Positions 1 through 5,319 of a stretch of DNA of 16,394 bases are shown piece after piece. The stretch is from positions 1-16,394 of the forward strand of contig VRUF01000039.1 in NCBI GenBank assembly GCA_019456245.1, given 5' to 3'. The translations under genes were made by a program, and so were the position numbers. The notes below the pieces were generated by a model. It was not told the DNA's origin. It was given only the letters and a program-made list of their open reading frames with translations, and searched no databases. The stretch's first letter is position 1, and each line of letters opens with the position of its first letter. Origin of the DNA: Planctomycetota bacterium (GTDB lineage: Bacteria; Planctomycetota; Phycisphaerae; Sedimentisphaerales; Anaerohalosphaeraceae).

Positions 1-77
1 CCGCCATAAAATCAACAAAAGAAACCCAAACACTATATGAATTCACCAAAGAGCAAATATCGTGCCGAACAGTATTG
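1..77. repeat. Terminal inverted repeat, left copy (77 bp, exact)
   Basis: These 77 bases are the exact reverse complement of the last 77 bases of the window; identity stops abruptly after base 77 (GGTCCG on this side, AACCGG on the other). Because 77 is a k-mer length commonly used by de Bruijn assemblers, the simplest reading is a shared graph node at both contig ends, meaning that one repeat lies in inverted orientation on both sides of this segment in the genome. A true mobile-element end cannot be excluded. Confidence 0.9.
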
Positions 78-140
78 GGTCCGATACATTTTCATGTGAA
101 TACATTCACAAGCTCTATTTTAAAATCACCTCATTTTCAC

Positions 141-170
141 CTGTCGCGGCGAAGTTTTAACGAAGACGGA
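141..170 (+). repeat. Dispersed 30-bp repeat, copy 1
   Basis: Begins CTGTCGCGGCGAAGTTTTAA and ends CGAAGACGGA. It matches copy 2 at 368 at all but a few positions and copies 3 and 4 more loosely. The related copies sit between genes, which suggests a small non-coding repeat family of this genome. Its function is unknown. Confidence 0.75.
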
Positions 171-367
171 AAATCAAAAAAACATCGGCCCCGCCGATTC
201 CACCATTAGACATTATTCATTAAACATTAGACATTTAAAAAACCCTTTCCTTCCTTATCCTGTCCACAAAACATTATCCCCCCAAAACCAAAAAAATCAA
301 CAACAAAAATCTGCCTAATCACCAAAGTTGAGCGAAGCGAAATCCGGCAGAACTGACGGATTCACGC

Positions 368-397
368 TTGTCGCGGCGTAGTTTTAACGAAGCCGGA
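368..397 (+). repeat. Dispersed 30-bp repeat, copy 2
   Basis: Begins TTGTCGCGGCGTAGTTTTAA and ends CGAAGCCGGA. It differs from copy 1 only at the first base, one base in the centre (GTAG for GAAG) and one near the end. Confidence 0.75.
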
Positions 398-638
398 ACC
401 CCGATCACGACAAAAAAACCCTACGATTCTTCTGCAAAAAAACACGTCTTTTACAGGCAAAAAAATGCGCACTTTTGCGCACTTTTTCAAACCCACCCAA
501 AACGACGCAAAACTCAGCACTTTTCATACAAAACACTACAGGATGTGCGCACTTTCAGCCTTTTTTTTGCGTTCTTCTGCAATTTTTTGCACCCCAAAAC
601 ACGACCCCCATCTCCCTATATAATTCAGCCTCGGCAAC

Positions 639-668
639 CTGTCTCGCCATAGCTTTAGCAACGGCGGA
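639..668 (+). repeat. Dispersed 30-bp repeat, diverged copy 3
   Basis: Begins CTGTCTCGCCATAGCTTTAG and ends CAACGGCGGA. It has the same length, framework and spacing as copies 1 and 2 with several substitutions, so it is a diverged member of the same family. Confidence 0.55.
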
Positions 669-680
669 AGCCGAATCCAC

Positions 681-707
681 AACTAAAAACTAAGAACTAA
701 AAACTAA
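681..707. repeat. Tandem repeat, 14-bp unit, two copies
   Basis: The unit AACTAAAAACTAAG at 681-694 is followed directly by AACTAAAAACTAA at 695-707. The repeat runs into the 3' end of the aminotransferase gene and supplies its stop codon and last few codons. Confidence 0.8.
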
Positions 708-1541
708 TGCATTGATTTCTTTCATCAATGCATTGGTATACTCCCCTGGTTTTCCATCGGCTATTTTCACTCCGTCAAACTCTACCACTGGCACAATATC
801 CTTTGTCGTCACCGCGATAAAAAGCTCATCTGCCTGCTTAGCCTGCCATGGCGTGAGCGCCTTTTCAACGACCGTAAGTCCAGCATTTACAGCCACTTGC
901 ACAACCAGCTTCCTCGTGATACTCGGCAATATTTCCGTCCCCAAAGGCCGCGTAACAAGATTTTTATCGCTTGCAAAGACAGCAAAAAAAGCCGATGCTG
1001 ACCCCTCAGTGATCTCGCCTGCATCGCTGACAAGTATCGCCTCAACACATCCTTTTTTCTCCGCGTCAAGTCGCGCAAGTACATTTGGCAAAAGGTTTAA
1101 CGATTTTATATCGCACCTCTTCCACCTAAGATCCGGATAGGTCGAAACCTTAATACCATGCTCTTTTTCACCGCGAAAATCGCCAAGTTCCGTAACCGTA
1201 AGAAAAAAATTAGGTTTCAGCTCGCCAACCATACCATGATTCCGCGGGCCAATTCCTCTTGTAATATGAAAGTAAACCTTTGCCTCATCAATACTTGCGC
1301 GATTATAAGCGGTTATGATTTTCTCTCTGATCTCATCGATATCCACCCCTTCAATGCCGATCTCACCAAGGCTTCTGGCAAACCTTTCGAGGTGTTTTTC
1401 AAGCAGAAAAATCTTCCCCCCATAACTGCGCAAAACTTCATAAACCCCGTCCCCAAAATAAGTTCCGCGATCAAGATAAGCCTCATCGAGTTCATCGTAA
1501 TCAACGATTCTGTCCTGTATCATCGCAATCTGCATAAGCAT
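690..1541 (-). CDS. dat: D-amino-acid aminotransferase (class IV, PLP-dependent)
   Basis: A 283-residue fold-type IV aminotransferase, the usual length for the family. Visible landmarks are DRGTYFGDGVYEVLR (about residues 24-38), the RGIGPRNHG motif whose R100 and H102 match the carboxylate-binding Arg98/His100 of Bacillus D-alanine aminotransferase, the PLP lysine K146 in CDIKSLNLL, and GEITEGSASAFF (175-186). The Arg/His pair and CDIKSLNLL favour D-amino-acid over branched-chain aminotransferase or 4-amino-4-deoxychorismate lyase. It would interconvert D-alanine and D-glutamate with their 2-oxo acids, feeding peptidoglycan precursors in the cytoplasm. The start at 1541 was chosen because GAGAG lies four bases upstream; a GTG at 1595 would add 18 residues unlike the family. 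The gene stands alone. Its last codons lie in the tandem repeat, and an 11-bp inverted repeat (706-716/724-734) overlaps its end and may act in termination. Confidence 0.85.
   Translation of the reverse strand: MLMQIAMIQDRIVDYDELDEAYLDRGTYFGDGVYEVLRSYGGKIFLLEKHLERFARSLGEIGIEGVDIDEIREKIITAYNRASIDEAKVYFHITRGIGPRNHGMVGELKPNFFLTVTELGDFRGEKEHGIKVSTYPDLRWKRCDIKSLNLLPNVLARLDAEKKGCVEAILVSDAGEITEGSASAFFAVFASDKNLVTRPLGTEILPSITRKLVVQVAVNAGLTVVEKALTPWQAKQADELFIAVTTKDIVPVVEFDGVKIADGKPGEYTNALMKEINALVFSS
706..734 (-). terminator. Hairpin at the 3' end of dat, possible terminator
   Basis: Perfect 11-bp arms AATGCATTGAT / ATCAATGCATT enclose a 7-base loop. On the minus strand the stem is followed by AGTTTTTAGTTC. 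The hairpin lies inside the last codons of dat. The stem is AT-rich and the U-run interrupted, so a role in termination or mRNA 3'-end stability is tentative. Confidence 0.4.
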
Positions 1542-1734
1542 CGTGCTCTCAGTTAAAATTCCACAAAACCCCTGTTTAATATACCACCAAGTCACATATT
1601 CCTATTTTGCAGCACTTTAACTTGTTTTGCAATAACAAGTTACCGAAAAATCACATTGCACCTATAATTGACAAAAATTTTACCAATTTCAATGATTCGC
1701 CCATAATTTCCTTTACCTTTTCATCCAAAGTTTC

Positions 1735-1762
1735 TAGACTGCTAAATTCGTTGTTATATAAT
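1735..1762 (+). promoter_or_regulatory. Likely sigma-70-type promoter of rplU
   Basis: A perfect -10 box TATAAT (1757-1762) is preceded, 16 bases upstream, by TAGACT (1735-1740), which matches four of six positions of TTGACA. Transcription would start near 1769, giving a leader of about 100 bases before the rplU start codon. Confidence 0.6.
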
Positions 1763-1770
1763 CAGTAATA

Positions 1771-1848
1771 GTAAGTTTACCCCAAGGGTAATGAATTTCC
1801 GCATGTGTGATTGTAAGTTATTATTTTAAAGCAACTTACCGCAAACGG
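1771..1848 (+). promoter_or_regulatory. Structured 5' leader of rplU, possible autoregulatory element
   Basis: The leader holds the sequence GTAAGTT twice (1771-1777 and 1813-1819) and its exact complement AACTTAC once (1833-1839), so two alternative stems compete for one arm. Between them is a small perfect hairpin TTACCC-CAA-GGGTAA (about 1776-1790), and after them CCG-CAAA-CGG-like pairing (1839-1848). The ribosome binding site lies 12 bases beyond. Ribosomal protein genes are often controlled by such leaders; that this one binds L21 is inference. Confidence 0.4.
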
Positions 1849-1870
1849 AATATTTTGATCAGGAGCAAAA

Positions 1871-2203
1871 ATGATGTACGCAGTAATAGAACAAGGCGGC
1901 AAACAATACAAAGTATCGCAAGGCGATGTAATCAATATCGAGTTGACCGAAGTCGATGCCGATGCAAAAAGCATCGAGCTTGGCAAAGTCCTATTCGTTT
2001 CCGATGGTTCTGAAATCAAGATCGGCGCGCCGTATCTCGAGGGCGCAAAAGTACTTGCAAGTTTTAAGAAAGAAGCTCAGGACGCTGTTGTCAAAGGTCC
2101 AAAGCTGTATCCTACGTATTTTCGCCGCAGGAAAAACAGTGCCCGCAAAATGGGTCACCGTCAAAAATACCTGCAGGTAATAATCGACACCATCGAAGCA
2201 TAA
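1871..2203 (+). CDS. rplU: 50S ribosomal protein L21 (bL21)
   Basis: A 110-residue protein starting MMYAVIEQGGKQYKV, the family signature, with the conserved C-terminal KLYPTYFRRRKNSARKMGHRQKYLQVII. It is a component of the large ribosomal subunit that binds 23S rRNA near L20. AGGAG at 1861-1865 precedes the start; either ATG (1871 or 1874) is well placed, and the family usually has a single Met. In most bacteria rplU is followed by rpmA (L27), often with obgE; here no rpmA follows and a strong terminator comes within 90 bases, so the gene is transcribed alone. Confidence 0.97.
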   Translation: MMYAVIEQGGKQYKVSQGDVINIELTEVDADAKSIELGKVLFVSDGSEIKIGAPYLEGAKVLASFKKEAQDAVVKGPKLYPTYFRRRKNSARKMGHRQKYLQVIIDTIEA

Positions 2204-2287
2204 GTAAAAATATAAACATAGCTCTAAAAGAGCATGGAATCAAAATAACGGCCTCGGAAGGGTGATAAAACAAATCGAGGTAATCAT

Positions 2288-2319
2288 AAAAACCCGGTCA
2301 AAAATGGCCGGGTTTTTTA
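2288..2319. terminator. Rho-independent terminator of rplU, probably bidirectional
   Basis: AAAAACCCGGTC and GGCCGGGTTTTTT form a G/C-rich stem with one G-U pair around a short A-rich loop, followed by T6. The A-run on the other side gives a U-run on the minus strand, so it can also stop transcription arriving from the convergent SBBP gene at 2446. Confidence 0.85.
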
Positions 2320-2336
2320 TGCACTTTAAATAGATA

Positions 2337-2367
2337 TCTCCTTCGCCAACAACTACGCTACGACAAG
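2337..2367 (-). repeat. Dispersed 30-bp repeat, diverged copy 4
   Basis: On the minus strand this reads CTTGTCGTAGCGTAGTTGTT followed by GGCGAAGGAGA, closely matching copy 2 (CTTGTCGCGGCGTAGTTTTA...). It lies between the rplU terminator and the end of the SBBP gene. Confidence 0.55.
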
Positions 2368-2445
2368 ATCATTTATGATTAATAAAAGCTTGTGAACTTA
2401 TTCACATATAACGATTTATGTACCCTTTAGTTTTTTTCCTGACCA

Positions 2446-3918
2446 TTACCGGCATGCACTTGGCGGATCGAGATTACACGCCAGCCAACCTTGTGTAAAT
2501 ATGGAAAGGTCTTTCATACCAACCTTACAATCTCCATCAAAGTCCATTTGTGGTTTACTTGTGCAAAAAGCCTGGGAATATTTAATTGTGGCATAATCCG
2601 AGCCTGTACCATCACCTCCGCTCACGCCTGTCACATAGACATTATTGAAATCGTCTAAAACCATGCCTTCTATATTATCATGATAATTGCCCGGACCATC
2701 ATATCGTATTGTCCAAAGCTCATTACCATTTGTGTCATATTTTATTATCAAATAATCTCTATTTCCAAATATATTCCCGCTACGACCACCAACGTAAATA
2801 TTGCCAGAATTATCTATCGTTAAGACTCTCCCAGATTCCGATTTATTATCTGGTCCGTTATACGTTACTACCCAAAGTTCATTTCCATCCGAATCATACT
2901 TGATCGTACAAACATCCGGAGAGGTTGTCTCTGTTGAGATAGCAACTTTTTGTCCAGTTACATACACATTATCAGAATTGTCTATTGCGAGCGAATAAGG
3001 TTTGTCATTTAGCCCACCATCATATCTTGCTACCCATAATTCGGTTCCGTTTGGTGCATATTTAACGGTGGCATAATCGTTGTCCCCATTAGCATTTTCA
3101 CTGTCACCTGTGACATAAACATTACCAAGACTGTCTATGGCTATTGCAGTTACCTCTTCAGAGTCACCTCCCGGACCTTCGTACATAGCGACCCATTGCT
3201 CGTTTCCATCTGTGTCGTATTTGACAGTGACGTAATCATAGTCACTGGATCCACCCCTGCCAGCAACATAAACATTACCAGAGTTGTCTATGGCGATACC
3301 TCTTGCATGTTCGCTGTTACTATTGGGACTATCATATATCGCTTCCCACAGTTCGACTCCATTGGGGTCATATTTTAAAGTAACGTAATCTGTATCTGTA
3401 CCAGATATTCTGCTATCACCCAGAACATATACATTGCCCAAGTTATCTATCGTCAGGTTCCTCGAAGATGAACCTAGAGATGATGGGCCGTCCCATCTTG
3501 CTACCCATAATTCATTTCCTTGTGAGTCGTATTTAATTGTGACAAAGTCGCGATCTCCGTCAGAACCTGTACTCGTACCTGTCACATAGACATTGCTGGA
3601 ACTGTCTATTGCCATATCCCATGCCATATCATCGCCATTTCCTGTTCCATTGTATTTTTCCAGCCAAAGTTCATTGCCATTAGGGTCATATTTGATCGTG
3701 GCATAATCTGCAAGCGGTAGAAAGTCATCACCATGACTCGTACCAGTTACATACACATTGCCGGAACTATCGATTGCTATTGCCTGAGCTTGGTCTTCAT
3801 CATTGCTTACCCCATTATAACGTGCAACCCATTCCTCTTTAGGTACGGTGAAGCCAGCCGCTTTTGCCATGCTACATAAGACAAATAGGCTCATTATAAG
3901 AATTGCTTGCTTTTTCAT
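2446..3918 (-). CDS. Secreted SBBP-repeat beta-propeller protein with dockerin-like C-terminus
   Basis: A 490-residue exported protein. Residues 1-20 (MKKQAILIMSLFVLCSMAKA) are a signal peptide with an AKA cleavage site. The body is about eight repeats of some 53 residues, each with the pattern ELWVARYNG...AIDSSGNVYVTG...DYATIKYDPNGN, which is the SBBP beta-propeller repeat. The last 35 residues (about 456-490) contain DFDGDCKVGMKDL and WLACNLDPPSACR, an EF-hand, dockerin-like tail common on secreted proteins of Phycisphaerae. A calcium-binding or anchoring role for the tail is inference from the family; the ligand of the propeller is unknown. The start at 3918 is preferred over an upstream one at 3975 because it gives a proper signal peptide and has AAAGG about seven bases upstream. 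It is convergent with rplU and stands alone. Confidence 0.85.
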   Translation of the reverse strand: MKKQAILIMSLFVLCSMAKAAGFTVPKEEWVARYNGVSNDEDQAQAIAIDSSGNVYVTGTSHGDDFLPLADYATIKYDPNGNELWLEKYNGTGNGDDMAWDMAIDSSSNVYVTGTSTGSDGDRDFVTIKYDSQGNELWVARWDGPSSLGSSSRNLTIDNLGNVYVLGDSRISGTDTDYVTLKYDPNGVELWEAIYDSPNSNSEHARGIAIDNSGNVYVAGRGGSSDYDYVTVKYDTDGNEQWVAMYEGPGGDSEEVTAIAIDSLGNVYVTGDSENANGDNDYATVKYAPNGTELWVARYDGGLNDKPYSLAIDNSDNVYVTGQKVAISTETTSPDVCTIKYDSDGNELWVVTYNGPDNKSESGRVLTIDNSGNIYVGGRSGNIFGNRDYLIIKYDTNGNELWTIRYDGPGNYHDNIEGMVLDDFNNVYVTGVSGGDGTGSDYATIKYSQAFCTSKPQMDFDGDCKVGMKDLSIFTQGWLACNLDPPSACR

Positions 3919-4037
3919 TTTCAGCCTTTCGAAAATTATAGATATTGCCATGCTGGTACGAGCAAAAACCCACACCTTAAGTTGACATTAGTACTGATAG
4001 TTTATCGCAATTCCTGTGCCACCCCGCCCCCCCTAGG

Positions 4038-4068
4038 CCATAACTCTTTTATTACAAGGGAGTTATGG
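4038..4068. repeat. Perfect 9-bp inverted repeat with 13-base loop
   Basis: CCATAACTC (4038-4046) and GAGTTATGG (4060-4068). It lies about 120 bases upstream of the SBBP start codon. There is no T-run typical of a terminator on either side, so an operator, the trace of a small mobile element or a structured RNA are all possible. Confidence 0.6.
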
Positions 4069-4242
4069 TAAATAAATTCGTGGATACATGTAGAGACCCG
4101 GCAAGTCTGTTAAGTTTTTATACATGCCTTTAGATGCTTGATACTTAGAAAAATAAATGTGTCTGGCTTATTTCAATCTGACTGTGAAAACTAACCGCGT
4201 GTGCACAGCCCAAACTACAAGCTATGACAGACATATTGTTGA

Positions 4243-4383
4243 TTAAAATATTGGCCTCAGTATGGTGATGTGAAAGGTTATCGTCGGGATGGGTCATTAG
4301 ATCCGGTATGTGCGGATCGGATGTTGCGAATAATCGAAGCGGCGAATAAGAAGGGTAGTAAATTGACGTGGGTAAAGCCATAA
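4243..4383 (+). pseudogene. Possible 3' remnant of a decayed gene
   Basis: A 46-codon stretch, preceded in frame by TGA (4240-4242) and ending in TAA (4381-4383), translates to LKYWPQYGDVKGYRRDGSLD and on through RMLRIIEAANKK to KLTWVKP. The composition (balanced charged and hydrophobic residues, an amphipathic helix) is protein-like, unlike the surrounding frames. The frame upstream also reads plausibly (RVHSPNYKL) but is broken by stops at 4225-4227 and 4240-4242. There is no start codon with a ribosome binding site. The parent family was not recognised. Confidence 0.3.
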
Positions 4384-4454
4384 CTTATGATTGCAGCGTT
4401 ATTTAGCCGCGAAAAAATGGGGAAATTCAATCGCAATCAGTATATAAAATGGTT

Positions 4455-4483
4455 TTGACATTACTGCCTTGAGTCTGTAAGCT
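4455..4483 (+). promoter_or_regulatory. Candidate promoter of the lipoprotein gene, with direct repeat
   Basis: A perfect -35 box TTGACA (4455-4460) is followed after 17 bases by TAAGCT (4478-4483), a weak -10. A 10-bp direct repeat, GTAAGCTATG (4477-4486) and GTGAGCTATG (4497-4506), spaced exactly 20 bp, covers the -10 and the likely start of transcription and could be a binding site for an activator or repressor. Confidence 0.4.
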
Positions 4484-4530
4484 ATGGGTTAGTACTGTGA
4501 GCTATGAACTTAAATTTCTGGAGATCAATC

Positions 4531-5178
4531 ATGAGAATCGCAATCGTATCAATTCTATTGTTAATCGTTTTTGCCAGCAGCGGATGCTCCACCGGTGAAG
4601 GAAGATTTCTTACGGGGTATGATTTTACGAGCGTCGAGAAGATAGCCGTAATCGATGTGATCGGGGATACCAAGAGCGAAGCAGTCAAGACGCAGATCGC
4701 AAACTTTTTTGAGATGGAACTGCTTGGAAAAGGGTATTCACCAGTCGAGCGAGCTCAAGTTCAGATACTTTTGGAAGAACAGGATTTTCAGGCTTCGGGG
4801 ATCACTCCTGAACAACACGCAGTCAAGGCAGGCAAAATCCTTAATGTGCCGGTCGTGATGCTTATCAATATTCCGAAGTTCGGTGAAGATATTAATATGA
4901 CGGCGAAGATGCTTGATGTTGAAGACGGTAAGGTGTTGTGGATCGGCAGTGGAACGGCGAAGACGGGAAAGATATTTTCAACGGTTCTCGGTGCCGCAGC
5001 CGGTGCAGCGGCAGGGGCGGTGATTAGCGATCAAACCGGCAGTGATAATACTACGACCGGAGCGGTCATAGGAGGAGTGCTGGGCGGTGCGGCAGGATAT
5101 GCGCTGTCGCCGCAGGCTGCCGAACGTGCAAGAACAACAGTCAGAAAGATGTGCGACTCCGTGCCGTCGAGACTTTGA
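4531..5178 (+). CDS. CsgG/LpoB-like lipoprotein with glycine-zipper C-terminus
   Basis: A 215-residue predicted lipoprotein. Residues 1-18 are a signal sequence and ASSGC ends in the lipidated C19. Residues about 35-145 (EKIAVIDVIGD..., MELLGKGYSPVERAQVQILLEEQDF, AGKILNVPVVMLINIPKFGE, KMLDVEDGKVLWIGSGTA) follow the CsgG/LpoB/DUF4136 fold pattern. Residues about 150-195 hold two glycine-zipper stretches (GAAAGAAAGAVI and GAVIGGVLGGAAGYAL) likely to insert into or pack against a membrane. It should sit in the outer membrane or periplasm; whether it forms a pore, activates a cell-wall synthase or does something else cannot be told. The start at 4531 has GGAG seven bases upstream; an in-frame ATG at 4504 would put nine extra residues before the signal sequence. 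It stands alone. Confidence 0.75.
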   Translation: MRIAIVSILLLIVFASSGCSTGEGRFLTGYDFTSVEKIAVIDVIGDTKSEAVKTQIANFFEMELLGKGYSPVERAQVQILLEEQDFQASGITPEQHAVKAGKILNVPVVMLINIPKFGEDINMTAKMLDVEDGKVLWIGSGTAKTGKIFSTVLGAAAGAAAGAVISDQTGSDNTTTGAVIGGVLGGAAGYALSPQAAERARTTVRKMCDSVPSRL

Positions 5179-5204
5179 CATTTTCTATTGTTTATTGAAG
5201 GATA

Positions 5205-5229
5205 CGGCCTTCGGCCGAGGCATTTTTTA
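5205..5229 (+). terminator. Intrinsic terminator after the lipoprotein gene
   Basis: CGGCC-TTC-GGCCG forms a tight perfect stem (5205-5217), followed by AGGCATTTTTT. An alternative pairing of GCCT with AGGC would place the stem directly before the T-run. Confidence 0.6.
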
Positions 5230-5241
5230 TAGATAAAAACC

Positions 5242-5275
5242 AAAGGCGCCTGCTGATTTGCAGACGCCTTTTTTA
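5242..5275. terminator. Second, stronger terminator, probably bidirectional
   Basis: AAAGGCG-C-CTGC pairs with GCAG-A-CGCCTTT around a six-base loop, then TTTATT continues the T-run. On the minus strand the same stem is followed by TTTGGTTTTT, so it can end transcription from both the lipoprotein gene and the convergent M56 gene, whose stop is 45 bases away. Confidence 0.8.
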
Positions 5276-5319
5276 TTGCGATGGTAGATCGTTTAGATGC
5301 GGCTTTTATTCCATCAATA

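Larger units (their letters stand above)
78..689. other. Gene-poor, AT-rich, repeat-bearing stretch
   Basis: No convincing gene was found. Open frames here translate to low-complexity, Phe/Lys/His-rich peptides without a ribosome binding site and overlap repeats. The stretch holds three copies of a 30-bp dispersed repeat (141, 368, 639), a direct repeat CATTAGACATT at 204 and 225, several copies of TGCGCACTTT or GCGCACTTTT between about 466 and 555, and homopolymer A and T runs. The texture is that of intergenic filler made of short repeats. Confidence 0.6.
3976..4454. other. Intergenic region with hairpin and gene remnant
   Basis: No intact gene. It holds a perfect 9-bp inverted repeat (4038-4068), a short C-run (4027-4033), and a coding-like fragment ending at 4383. 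A 78-residue open frame on the minus strand (4145-4381) lies opposite that fragment and looks like a shadow. Confidence 0.5.

Noticed and set aside
368..693. Two overlapping open frames (94 and 72 residues) at the left end
   Set aside because: They start inside or beside a dispersed repeat, lack ribosome binding sites and give low-complexity His/Phe/Lys-rich peptides.
1542..1595. GTG-initiated extension of the aminotransferase
   Set aside because: It adds 18 residues unlike the family and has no ribosome binding site.
4145..4381. 78-residue minus-strand frame
   Set aside because: It lies antisense to the more protein-like plus-strand fragment and has no ribosome binding site.
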